Shown piece after piece: positions 6,728 to 15,218 of a stretch of 15,767 nt of DNA. Every line of letters begins with the position of its first letter. Position 1 is the first letter of the stretch. The stretch covers positions 1-15,767 of the forward strand of contig NZ_CAMLGT010000058.1 of assembly GCF_946479605.1 (NCBI RefSeq). The letters are read 5' to 3'. The notes beneath the pieces were generated by a model. That model was not told the DNA's origin. It searched no databases and saw only the letters and a list, made by a program, of their open reading frames with translations. The translations under genes were made by a program, and so were the position numbers. This DNA is from an uncultured Lacibacter sp. (GTDB lineage Bacteria > Bacteroidota > Bacteroidia > Chitinophagales > Chitinophagaceae).

Positions 6728-8371
6728 ATGCAAAAAATAAGTCTTCTGTTTCTCTCAGTTTGTCTCGCCTTAACCGTTTCAGCGCAATGGAATAAAAAGC
6801 TACCGGTTGTTATTGCTCCGAAGTTTAGAAAAGACACGGTGAACATTAAAAAATTTGGTGCTGTTCCTGATGGCAATACCCTCAATACAAAAGCCATCAA
6901 CAATGCTATTGAAACATTGGCCAAACGTGGTGGTGGCGTGGTGCTGGTGCCCGCAGGTTTATGGTTAACCGGCCCCATTGTACTAAAGAGCAACATCAAC
7001 CTTCATATTGCAGCAAGCGCTACATTGTTGTTTACTTCCGATAAATCGCAGTATCCGTTGGTTAAAGCAAACTGGGAAGGTTTACCACAAATGCGCAACC
7101 AATCGCCCATTTCAGCAACAAATGCAAGCAACATTGCCATTACCGGCAAAGGTATTATTGATGGCAACGGTGACGCATGGCGTTCGGTAAAAAGTGAGAA
7201 ACTCACGGCCAGCCAATGGAAAAAATTAGTAGCATCGGGCGGTGTGGTGAGTGATGATAAGAAAACATGGTACCCTTCTGAAGCATTTATGAAGGCAAGC
7301 AAGGGCCCTGCCAATCCCGGGCAAATAACACCTGAACGTGATGCCGCTTATTTCGAAAGCATTAAGGATTTTCTTCGCCCCAACATGGTGTTGATCACCG
7401 AATGCAAATACATTTTACTGGAAGGTGTAACGTTTCAAAATTCAGCTGCCTGGTGTTTACATCCATTAATGAGTGAGCATTTAACTGTTCGCAACATTTT
7501 TGTCAAGAACCCCTGGTACGCACAAAACGGTGATGGTATTGATGTTGAGAGTTGCAGCAATGTACTCATTGAAAATTCTGTGTTTGATGTAGGTGATGAT
7601 GCGTTGTGTATGAAGAGTGGTCGTGATGCAGAAGGACGTAAACGTGGTATGCCTACGCAGAATGTGATTATCCGCAACTGTACCGTATATGCATCACACG
7701 GTGGCTTTGTAATTGGCAGTGAAATGAGTGGCGGTGCAAGAAACATGTACATCAGCAACTGCACATTCATTGGTACCGATATTGGTTTACGTTTTAAAAC
7801 CACACGTGGCCGTGGCGGTGTGGTGGAAAATATCTTTATCAAAGACATTTACATGAAAGATATTCCCGGCGAAGCGATTCTTTTCGATATGTACTATATG
7901 GCAAAAGATCCGATTGCATTAGCCGGTGAAAACCGTGAACTTCCAAAAGTTGAATTTAAACCGGTTGATGAAACAACGCCTGTCTTCAAAAACTTCCACA
8001 TCAGCAATGTGTATTGCAACGGCGCAGCCAAAGGTATTTTCCTGCGTGGTGTACCGGAAATGCATGTAAAAGATATTGTGCTGGAGAACATGGTGCTGCA
8101 GGCTGATAAAGGCATTGATGTGCAGGAAGCAAGCAACATCACTTTCCGCAACATTACTGTCATTCCAACTAATACAAATCCGGTGGTGGACATTATCAAC
8201 AGCGATAATCTTGTATTCGACAATATCAAGTACAAAGACGGCAGCCAGTTGCTTTTTCGTGCCGGTGGCGACCGCACAAAAAATATTCAGATCAAAAACA
8301 CAGATGCTTCCAAAGCAAAGGAAAAACTCCGTGCTGAATTAGGAACTGATGCAAGCCAGATCAAGTGGTAA
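6728..8371 (+). CDS. Secreted polygalacturonase-type glycoside hydrolase family 28
   Basis: A 547-residue right-handed beta-helix enzyme that hydrolyses alpha-1,4-linked galacturonate in homogalacturonan or rhamnogalacturonan. The signal peptide ends V-S-A|Q at 17-19|20. An N-terminal pectate-lyase-3-like segment (I-K-K-F-G-A-V-P-D-G-N, 40-50) is followed by the GH28 core. Catalytic motifs are complete: N-G-D-G-I-D at 267-272 (Asp269), G-D-D-A-L at 289-293 (Asp290 and Asp291), S-H-G-G at 323-326 (His324), and R-F-K at 355-357 in place of the usual R-I-K. The segment about 150-215 is an insertion typical of the longer Bacteroidota GH28 proteins. The long spacer upstream makes it a candidate first gene of a sub-operon. 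Endo or exo action cannot be decided from sequence. Confidence 0.95.
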   Translation: MQKISLLFLSVCLALTVSAQWNKKLPVVIAPKFRKDTVNIKKFGAVPDGNTLNTKAINNAIETLAKRGGGVVLVPAGLWLTGPIVLKSNINLHIAASATLLFTSDKSQYPLVKANWEGLPQMRNQSPISATNASNIAITGKGIIDGNGDAWRSVKSEKLTASQWKKLVASGGVVSDDKKTWYPSEAFMKASKGPANPGQITPERDAAYFESIKDFLRPNMVLITECKYILLEGVTFQNSAAWCLHPLMSEHLTVRNIFVKNPWYAQNGDGIDVESCSNVLIENSVFDVGDDALCMKSGRDAEGRKRGMPTQNVIIRNCTVYASHGGFVIGSEMSGGARNMYISNCTFIGTDIGLRFKTTRGRGGVVENIFIKDIYMKDIPGEAILFDMYYMAKDPIALAGENRELPKVEFKPVDETTPVFKNFHISNVYCNGAAKGIFLRGVPEMHVKDIVLENMVLQADKGIDVQEASNITFRNITVIPTNTNPVVDIINSDNLVFDNIKYKDGSQLLFRAGGDRTKNIQIKNTDASKAKEKLRAELGTDASQIKW

Positions 8372-8406
8372 CATACTATTACCATTGAAACATATAAAAA
8401 AAGAAC

Positions 8407-10317
8407 ATGAAGAAACTTACCATACTCGTATTACTTGCAGTGACGTTACAGTCAACATCAAGAGCACAAATAAGATATAGCGAAAAAGTAGCGGCAACAG
8501 TTGATAAGATCTGGCCCGACAGTTTGCCCATTGGCAGCCGCACCAAATGGAGTTATGATATGGGTGTGGTGTTGAAAGGTTTGGAAAGCCTTTGGATGCG
8601 TACAGGCAATGTGGCCTATTACAATTCCATCAAAAACCGCATGGATTATTTTGTGCAGAACGATGGCAGTATTAAAGGTTATGAGCTGGAAGAATACAAC
8701 ATTGATCATGTAAACAACGGCAAGCTGGTACTCATGCTCTACCGCATTACAGGTGCAGAAAAATATAAGAAAGCAGCGATGCACCTCCGTGATCAGCTGC
8801 GTACACATCCACGCACCAAAGAAGGTGGTTTCTGGCATAAGAAAATTTATACCTGGCAAATGTGGCTCGATGGTTTGTACATGGGAGCTCCGTTCTATGC
8901 AGAGTATGCCATGTTGTTTAACGAGGATACTGCCTTTAACGATATTGCCAACCAGTTTATCTGGATGGAAAATCATGCACGTGATCCCAAAACAGGTTTG
9001 CTTTACCATGCATGGGATGAAAGCAAAGAACAGCAATGGGCCAATAAAACAACCGGTACATCGCCACACTTCTGGGCAAGAGCAATGGGCTGGTACGCTG
9101 ATGCATTGGTTGATGCATTGGATTATTTCCCTGCTGATCATCCAAAACGCAAAGACTTGATTGGCATATTGAACCGTTTGGTAAACGCCATTGAAAAACA
9201 ACAAGACCCCACAACGGGGTTGTGGTATGATGTAATGAATTACAACGGACCCGGTAAAGAAAAAAACTATTTCGAAGCATCAGCTTCATCACAATTTGTA
9301 TATGCGGTTGCAAAAGGTGTACGCAAAGGTTACCTGCCTGCAACAAAACTTTCCATTGCAAAGAAAGGGTACAATGGTATTGTAAAGCGCTTCATTAAAG
9401 AAGAGAACGGACAAACCAATTTACACGGTACGGTAAAAGTATCAGGTCTTGGTGGCAAGCCTTACCGTGATGGCAGCTTTGCTTATTACATGAGCGAAGA
9501 CGTCATTGTAAACGATGCAAAAGGTGTGGGTGCATTTTTATTAGCTGCCGGTGAAATGGAGCAGTTGCCTACACAAGCAGTTGGTAAAGGAAAAACAGTT
9601 GTACTCGACCGTTGGTTCAACAGTGAAAAAAGAAAAGATGCTACCGGCGAACTGCAGTACTGGCATTATACATGGGAAGAAAGAAGTCATGGTGGGTATT
9701 ATACATGGGGAACTATTTTTGAACGTTATGGTGCTACTATCAAATCACTGGATGTTTCGCCAACAGCAGGCAACCTCAGCAAAGCATCGGTGTACATCAT
9801 CGTTGATCCCGATCATGTGCGTGATAATCCCAACCCGAATTATGTTACTGCAACTGATGTAACAACCATCAGCAACTGGGTAAAAGCTGGTGGCGTGTTG
9901 ATCCTCCTGGCAAACGACAGCAACAACTGCGATCTGAAACATTTCAACCTGCTGGCAAATAAATTCGGCATCACGTTTACTGATAACAGTTTGAACATGG
10001 TGAAGAATGATAATTATGTGCAGGGAGAAGTATTGCCGGGTGTTAACAATCCTGTTTTCAAAACAACAAAGAAAATGTTCCTGAAGGAGATCAGCGAACT
10101 AAAAGTAAAAGCTCCTGCAAAAACAATCGTCACAAAAGATAATGCCGCTATTATTGCCGTTGCAAAATATGGCAAAGGAACTGTGCTTGCAGTAGGCGAT
10201 CCCTGGATCTATAATGAATACATCGACAATCGGAAATTATTACCGGCCGATTTCGAGAACTATAAAGCAGCAGAAGACCTTGCAAAATGGTTGCTGCAAA
10301 ATGCAACGAAGAAGTGA
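8407..10317 (+). CDS. Secreted unsaturated uronyl hydrolase (GH105/GH88) fused to a DUF4350-like domain
   Basis: A 636-residue two-domain protein. The signal peptide ends S-R-A|Q at 18-20|21. Residues about 25-385 form the (alpha/alpha)6 barrel of YteR-type enzymes, which remove the unsaturated uronate left at chain ends by pectate or rhamnogalacturonan lyases. Visible marks are M-W-L-D-G-L-Y-M-G at 152-160 with probable catalytic Asp155, W-A-R-A-M-G-W-Y at 223-230, and Y-R-D-G-S-F-A-Y-Y at 353-361. Residues about 393-636 read as an alternating beta/alpha domain like DUF4350 (class I glutamine-amidotransferase-like fold), with W-V-K-A-G-G-V-L-I-L-L at 491-501 and a G-D-P-W near the end. No catalytic Cys motif is evident there. 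A single-domain GH105 is about 370 residues, so the fusion nearly doubles it. A 35-nt gap links it to GH28. Confidence 0.92.
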   Translation: MKKLTILVLLAVTLQSTSRAQIRYSEKVAATVDKIWPDSLPIGSRTKWSYDMGVVLKGLESLWMRTGNVAYYNSIKNRMDYFVQNDGSIKGYELEEYNIDHVNNGKLVLMLYRITGAEKYKKAAMHLRDQLRTHPRTKEGGFWHKKIYTWQMWLDGLYMGAPFYAEYAMLFNEDTAFNDIANQFIWMENHARDPKTGLLYHAWDESKEQQWANKTTGTSPHFWARAMGWYADALVDALDYFPADHPKRKDLIGILNRLVNAIEKQQDPTTGLWYDVMNYNGPGKEKNYFEASASSQFVYAVAKGVRKGYLPATKLSIAKKGYNGIVKRFIKEENGQTNLHGTVKVSGLGGKPYRDGSFAYYMSEDVIVNDAKGVGAFLLAAGEMEQLPTQAVGKGKTVVLDRWFNSEKRKDATGELQYWHYTWEERSHGGYYTWGTIFERYGATIKSLDVSPTAGNLSKASVYIIVDPDHVRDNPNPNYVTATDVTTISNWVKAGGVLILLANDSNNCDLKHFNLLANKFGITFTDNSLNMVKNDNYVQGEVLPGVNNPVFKTTKKMFLKEISELKVKAPAKTIVTKDNAAIIAVAKYGKGTVLAVGDPWIYNEYIDNRKLLPADFENYKAAEDLAKWLLQNATKK

Positions 10318-11318
10318 ACGAATTGATACGATATGGATGGATGAGTTTTGTTCTGCTGTGCAGCATCATAACACAGGCACAGAAGAAGATCATTGTAGAT
10401 GCAGCCGGTAAGGGCCATTACAGAACCATACAAGGCGCAATAAACAGTTTAAGTGATTCGGCTGCAACAGCCCGGATCATTTTTATTAAGAAGGGTATTT
10501 ACAAAGAGAAACTCTACATCGAAAAACACAATGTTGTTATTGAAGGCGAAGACAAAGCATCCACTATTATTACAGCTGCCATAGCAAGAGATGAATGGCG
10601 ATGCGAACATAATGATGACTGGGGTGTAGCTACAATGAATGTAGCTGCCAACGACATCACACTTAAAAACTTAACCATTACCAACAGTTATGGTTTTGAT
10701 TACTTAGAACCAAGAACAGTTCACTGTCCTATTGATACAATCAACAAACAAAAGAAGATCACAAAAGATGGTCATCAAATGGCATTGCGCACCATGCATT
10801 GCACAAGATTAAAAGCCATCAACTGTCATTTTAAAGCCTATGCGGGTGATACAGTAAGTCCATGGGAAGTGGAGAACGGTATGTGGTATTTTAAAGATTG
10901 TGTGATGGAGGGTGGAGTGGATTTTTATTGTCCACGTGGATGGGCTTATGCCGAAAACTGTGAGTTCATTGCGCACACCGGCAGTGCGGCTATCTGGCAC
11001 GATGGCTCAAGAAACAAAGATGCAAAAACAGTGCTGGTGAATTGCCGTTTCAAAGGCTATGATGGATTTTTGTTAGGACGTTACCATCGTGATGCACAGT
11101 TTTATCTTATCAACTGTGTATTTGCCGATAACATGAAAGATGCGCCAATCTACCGTGCAGGTGGCAACAACCTGCAATGGGGCGAACGTATCTATTATTA
11201 CAACTGTCGCCGCAACGCCGGTAATTATACATGGTTCAGTAATAACATCCATAAAGACCTGGCTGAAAAGATCAGCACACAATGGGTGTTTGGCGAGCGA
11301 TGGAAACCAATAAACTAA
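10287..11318 (+). CDS. Divergent secreted pectinesterase-family (CE8) protein
   Basis: A 343-residue frame with the CE8 beta-helix order but altered active-site motifs. Conserved: V-D-A-A-G-K-G-H-Y-R-T-I-Q near the start, H-Q-M-A-L-R at 163-168, G-G-V-D-F at 209-213 with nucleophile-position Asp212, and L-G-R at 263-265. Changed: the usual N-Q-D-T is A-G-D-T (186-189), losing the oxyanion Gln but keeping Asp188, and L-G-R-P-W is L-G-R-Y-H, losing the Trp. It may still be an esterase with different handling of substrate, or may bind without turnover. The start is unsettled. ATG 10287 overlaps the GH105 gene by 31 nt, TTG 10323 would give a compact signal peptide (M-I-R-Y-G-W...), and ATG 10341 is shorter still. 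All give cleavage at T-Q-A|Q (29-31|32 from 10287). Confidence 0.85.
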   Translation: MVAAKCNEEVNELIRYGWMSFVLLCSIITQAQKKIIVDAAGKGHYRTIQGAINSLSDSAATARIIFIKKGIYKEKLYIEKHNVVIEGEDKASTIITAAIARDEWRCEHNDDWGVATMNVAANDITLKNLTITNSYGFDYLEPRTVHCPIDTINKQKKITKDGHQMALRTMHCTRLKAINCHFKAYAGDTVSPWEVENGMWYFKDCVMEGGVDFYCPRGWAYAENCEFIAHTGSAAIWHDGSRNKDAKTVLVNCRFKGYDGFLLGRYHRDAQFYLINCVFADNMKDAPIYRAGGNNLQWGERIYYYNCRRNAGNYTWFSNNIHKDLAEKISTQWVFGERWKPIN

Positions 11319-11319
11319 A

Positions 11320-11339
11320 AACAGGACCATGATCCTGTT
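11320..11339. other. Hairpin between the secreted block and the uronate block
   Basis: AACAGGA (11320-11326) and TCCTGTT (11333-11339) form a perfect 7-bp stem around a 6-base loop, directly after the CE8 stop and 17 nt before the uxaB start. There is no T-run on the + strand side. Read on the - strand the stem runs into a T-rich stretch, but no gene faces it. It may tune or process the mRNA between the extracellular and cytoplasmic parts of the operon. This is weak evidence. Confidence 0.3.
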
Positions 11340-11355
11340 GTGATAAAAATTTAAA

Positions 11356-12906
11356 GTGAGTAAAATGCAGTTATCAAAAGAAACCTTGGCAACATTAAAT
11401 GGCAAAGTGCATTCCGTTCCTACCGATGCATTGTTTGCATTACCGGAAAAAGTACTCCAGTTTGGAACCGGAGTACTCCTGCGTGGTTTGCCCGATTATT
11501 TTATTGACAAAGCCAATAAGAAGGGCATCTTCAATGGCCGTGTGGTAGTGGTAAAATCAACCGACAGTGGTGGTACTGATGGTTATAGTGTGCAGGACGG
11601 CTTGTACACACATTGCATCAGCGGTATCCGTCAGCAAAAAATAACAGAAGAGTATATCATCAATGCGTCCATCAGCCGTGTGCTTTCTGCAAAATCGCAG
11701 TGGCAACAGATATTGGAATGTGCTTCCAATCCTGCTATGGAGATCATTCTTTCCAACACAACCGAAGTAGGTATTGTACTGGTGGAAGAAGATAAGATCA
11801 CTAACAATCCACCGGTATCGTTCCCGGGCAAACTGCTGGCATTTCTGCATGAACGGTACAAAGCATTCAATGGCGATGCAGGTAAAGGAATGGTGATTGT
11901 ACCAACAGAACTCATCACTGACAATGGCAGCAAACTACAATCCATTGTTATTGAACTTGCACACCGTAATAATCTTGATTATACATTCATTGACTGGTTA
12001 GAGAATGCAAACATATTCTGTAATTCACTCGTTGATCGTATTGTGCCCGGTAAACTTCCGGCTGCACAACAAAAAGCAACAGAAGAAAAACTTGGTTATA
12101 CTGATGAACTGATGATCATGAGTGAACCATACAGCTTATGGGCTATTGAAGCATCAAATCCCAAGGTAAAAGAAGTGCTCAGTTTTGCGCAGGCCGATGA
12201 AGGTGTGGTCATCACTTCTGATATTAATAAACAACGTGAACTGAAATTACGTTTGCTCAACGGCACACATACATTCTCCTGCGGTATTGCTTTCCTCTCT
12301 GCTTTTGAAACAGTAAAAGAGGCAATGGAAAATAAGATCATCAGTTTGTATGTATATGATCTCATGCATCATGAAATTGCTCCCTGCATCAGTAACGGCA
12401 AAATAACGTTGCCGGAAGCAAGAGAGTTCGCCGGCAACGTTCTCGACCGTTTCCGCAACCCGTTTATCGATCATAAATGGATCAGTATTACACTAAATTA
12501 TTCGCACAAAATGCGCATGCGTAACATACCTTTACTGCTCAAACATTTTGAACAGGATCTGTATGTGCCTGCTTCGATGGCGTTGGGTTTTGCAGCATAC
12601 ATCCTGTTTATGAAATGCGAACATGGTGAGAGTGGTACATACTACGGAGAAGCTAACGGCGTAGCATACCCGATACAGGATGAACAGGCAGGTTACTTCC
12701 ATCAGTTATGGAAAAACAATAAACCAGCCGATGTAGTGAAAAAAGCCTTGAGTAACGAGCAACTGTGGGGACAGGACATTTCAACATTACCTGGTTTTTC
12801 ATTTGCAGTAAGCTCCTATCTTGATGCCATGATGGAAGACGGTGTTCTTGCTACTGTGAAAAACTACCAGCTGAACAGGGATAAAGTGGAAAGCAACGAA
12901 GCATAA
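11356..12906 (+). CDS. uxaB: Tagaturonate reductase (altronate oxidoreductase)
   Basis: Reduces D-tagaturonate to D-altronate with NADH in the cytoplasm, the second step of galacturonate catabolism. The 516-residue length suits UxaB of the long-chain mannitol dehydrogenase family. The N-terminal cofactor motif is F-G-T-G-V-L-L-R-G at 36-44, N-S-L-V-D-R-I-V at 223-230 marks the domain link, and K-x4-N-x2-H is seen as Lys297, Asn302 and His305 in K-L-R-L-L-N-G-T-H. No signal peptide is present. The frame can start at GTG 11356 or at ATG 11365, three codons later; either leaves the conserved region intact. Fructuronate reductase (UxuB) and mannitol dehydrogenase are relatives, but the neighbouring uxaC and pectin genes favour UxaB. 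It is 52 nt ahead of uxaC. Confidence 0.93.
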   Translation: MSKMQLSKETLATLNGKVHSVPTDALFALPEKVLQFGTGVLLRGLPDYFIDKANKKGIFNGRVVVVKSTDSGGTDGYSVQDGLYTHCISGIRQQKITEEYIINASISRVLSAKSQWQQILECASNPAMEIILSNTTEVGIVLVEEDKITNNPPVSFPGKLLAFLHERYKAFNGDAGKGMVIVPTELITDNGSKLQSIVIELAHRNNLDYTFIDWLENANIFCNSLVDRIVPGKLPAAQQKATEEKLGYTDELMIMSEPYSLWAIEASNPKVKEVLSFAQADEGVVITSDINKQRELKLRLLNGTHTFSCGIAFLSAFETVKEAMENKIISLYVYDLMHHEIAPCISNGKITLPEAREFAGNVLDRFRNPFIDHKWISITLNYSHKMRMRNIPLLLKHFEQDLYVPASMALGFAAYILFMKCEHGESGTYYGEANGVAYPIQDEQAGYFHQLWKNNKPADVVKKALSNEQLWGQDISTLPGFSFAVSSYLDAMMEDGVLATVKNYQLNRDKVESNEA

Positions 12907-12958
12907 TGTTCAGATAAAAAAAGAAAGCAACCATTCAGATATCGACAAAAGGGAACAA

Positions 12959-14401
12959 ATGAAAAATTTTTTAGACAGCAATTTTTTGCTGCACAACAAA
13001 ACGGCTGAGCAACTCTACCATGAGTATGCAAAGCAAATGCCCATCATTGATTATCACAATCACCTCCTGCCCGACCAGGTGGCGAACAATATCAACTTCG
13101 AAAACCTGACGCAGGTTTGGTTGTATGGCGATCATTACAAATGGAGAGCGATGCGCACCAATGGTGTAAATGAAAAATTCATCACCGGTAATGCAAGCGA
13201 TTGGGAAAAGTTTGAACAGTGGGCAGCTACAGTACCATATACGTTGCGTAATCCCTTATATCATTGGACGCATCTTGAACTGCAACGCTATTTCAACATT
13301 CAGGAAGTATTGAATGCAGATAGCGCTAAACGCATTTATGATGATGCGACTGCTCAACTGCAAAATGCATCGCATAGTGTGCAAGGCTTGTTGCAGCAAA
13401 TGAATGTAAAACTCATTTGCACAACAGATGATCCTGTTGATGATCTCAAATACCATCAGCAACATCGGGCACAAGGTGGTTCTACCAAAATGAATCCCGC
13501 ATTCCGTCCCGATAAAGCCATGAATGTGGATGATACCATCACGTTCAATAATTATCTCACTTTACTGGAACAGGCAGCCGATACATCTATCAGCACCTTC
13601 AATGATTATTTAGCTGCGTTGAAAAAGCGTCATGATTATTTTGCCGCAAATGGTTGTGCAGTTTCAGATCATGGTCTGGAAGAGATCTATGCAGAAGACT
13701 ATACGCAAACAGAGATCGTTGGCATTTTTGCACAGGTACGCAGCGGTGGCAACTTAACGCTTGAAGAGAAAAAGAAATTCAAGAGTGCTATGCTCGTGAT
13801 CTTTGCCGAATGGGATCATGAAAAAGGTTGGGTGCAGCAATACCACCTGGGTGCATTGCGCAACAACAACAGCCGCATGTTGCAGCAGTTAGGTCCCGAT
13901 ACCGGATGGGACAGCATTGGTGATTTCTCACAGGCAAGAGCGTTATCGAAGTTTTTGAATCGTTTAGATACAAATGATAAACTCGCCAAGACCATCATCT
14001 ATAATCTGAACCCTGCCGATAATGAATTGTTCGCAACAATGATCGGCAACTTCAACGATGGTTCTGTAGCAGGTAAAGTACAATGGGGCAGCGGTTGGTG
14101 GTTCCTCGATCAGAAAGACGGCATGACCAAACAGATCAACGCACTCAGCAATATGGGTTTACTCAGCCGCTTTGTTGGTATGTTGACTGATAGCCGCAGC
14201 TTCCTCTCCTTCCCTCGCCATGAATATTTCCGTCGCATATTGTGTAACATGTATGGCGAAGAAGTGGAGAATGGTGAATTGCCGAATGATCTTGCATTGA
14301 TCGGTAAAACCATCCAGGACATTTGTTACAACAACGCCAAAGAATATTTCAACCTGCAGCATCTTGATGCAGCACAAACTGTTAAATCAAACAATCTATA
14401 A
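12959..14401 (+). CDS. uxaC: Uronate isomerase (glucuronate/galacturonate isomerase)
   Basis: Converts D-galacturonate to D-tagaturonate (and D-glucuronate to D-fructuronate) in the cytoplasm, supplying the substrate of UxaB just upstream. The 480 residues match UxaC length. It is an amidohydrolase-superfamily barrel: metal motif H-N-H with His33 and His35 in I-D-Y-H-N-H, C-T-T-D-D-P at 154-159, F-R-P-D-K at 182-186, S-D-H-G at 236-239, and the C-terminal L-T-D-S-R-S-F motif at 409-415 and R-H-E-Y-F-R-R at 420-426. The ATG is preceded by AAAGGGAA, one of the better ribosome-binding sites here. Eight bases separate its stop from kduD. Confidence 0.96.
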   Translation: MKNFLDSNFLLHNKTAEQLYHEYAKQMPIIDYHNHLLPDQVANNINFENLTQVWLYGDHYKWRAMRTNGVNEKFITGNASDWEKFEQWAATVPYTLRNPLYHWTHLELQRYFNIQEVLNADSAKRIYDDATAQLQNASHSVQGLLQQMNVKLICTTDDPVDDLKYHQQHRAQGGSTKMNPAFRPDKAMNVDDTITFNNYLTLLEQAADTSISTFNDYLAALKKRHDYFAANGCAVSDHGLEEIYAEDYTQTEIVGIFAQVRSGGNLTLEEKKKFKSAMLVIFAEWDHEKGWVQQYHLGALRNNNSRMLQQLGPDTGWDSIGDFSQARALSKFLNRLDTNDKLAKTIIYNLNPADNELFATMIGNFNDGSVAGKVQWGSGWWFLDQKDGMTKQINALSNMGLLSRFVGMLTDSRSFLSFPRHEYFRRILCNMYGEEVENGELPNDLALIGKTIQDICYNNAKEYFNLQHLDAAQTVKSNNL

Positions 14402-14409
14402 CTACTATC

Positions 14410-15171
14410 ATGCAAACATTGGATCTCTTTAACCTTTCAGGTAAAACCGCATTGGTGACCGGTTGCGATACTGGTCTTGGTATGGGAATGGCAACAGCAT
14501 TAGCAGAAGCAGGTGCTGATATTGTTGGTGCTTCTATTGTGGAAGATTACTCTGCTGTGAAAGCAGCTGTTGAAGCAACAGGACGTAAGTTCACGTATCA
14601 CCGTGTTGATATTGGCAACCGTGAAGAACTATATTCCTTCATCAATAAAGTGAAAGCTGAAAATAAAATTGATATCCTTGTGAACAACGCAGGTATCATT
14701 ATGCGTAAACCTGCAGCTGAACATCCTGATGAATATTGGGATAAAGTAGTTGACATTAACCTCAACGCACAATTCATTCTTGGTCGTGAGTTTGGTAAAC
14801 ACATGATCGATAATGGTGGCGGTAAGATCATCTTCACCTGTTCACTGTTAAGTTTCCAGGGTGGCATTAATGTGCCGGGCTACACTGCAACAAAATCTGC
14901 AGTGGCAGGTCTGGTACGTGCATTTGGTAACGAGTGGGGAAGCAAAGGTGTTTGTGTAAATGGTATTGCTCCCGGTTATATTGCAACCAACAATACACAG
15001 GCGTTGCGTGAAGATGCAGACAGAAGCAAATCAATTCTTGATCGTATTCCTGTTGGTCGCTGGGGTGTGCCTGATGATTTTAAAGGACCTGTTACTTTCC
15101 TTGCATCATCAGCTTCTGATTATGTAAATGGCACCGTATTATTTGTTGACGGCGGATGGATGGCGAGATAA
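14410..15171 (+). CDS. kduD: 2-dehydro-3-deoxy-D-gluconate 5-dehydrogenase (SDR)
   Basis: A cytoplasmic short-chain dehydrogenase of 253 residues. KduD reduces 3-deoxy-D-glycero-2,5-hexodiulosonate to 2-keto-3-deoxygluconate, the step after KduI for unsaturated uronate from pectin lyase products. The cofactor loop T-G-C-D-T-G-L-G-M-G (17-26) is the KduD version of TGxxxGxG. N-N-A-G is at 92-95, catalytic Ser145 in T-C-S-L-L-S, Tyr158 and Lys162 in Y-T-A-T-K, and the family C-terminal D-G-G-W is at 247-250. It starts 8 nt after uxaC and precedes kduI by 47 nt. Generic SDR gluconate dehydrogenases are similar, but the T-G-C-D-T-G-L-G loop and adjacent kduI make KduD the best call. Confidence 0.94.
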   Translation: MQTLDLFNLSGKTALVTGCDTGLGMGMATALAEAGADIVGASIVEDYSAVKAAVEATGRKFTYHRVDIGNREELYSFINKVKAENKIDILVNNAGIIMRKPAAEHPDEYWDKVVDINLNAQFILGREFGKHMIDNGGGKIIFTCSLLSFQGGINVPGYTATKSAVAGLVRAFGNEWGSKGVCVNGIAPGYIATNNTQALREDADRSKSILDRIPVGRWGVPDDFKGPVTFLASSASDYVNGTVLFVDGGWMAR

Positions 15172-15218
15172 TACAAGCCGATAGTTAATAGTAATTAGTC
15201 ATTAGTAATAAAAAAGAC

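Noticed and set aside
8458..9204. A 248-codon open frame on the - strand inside the GH105 gene
   Set aside because: It lies wholly antisense to a clear GH105 domain, its product has no recognisable motif, and its composition is what a mirrored coding frame gives.
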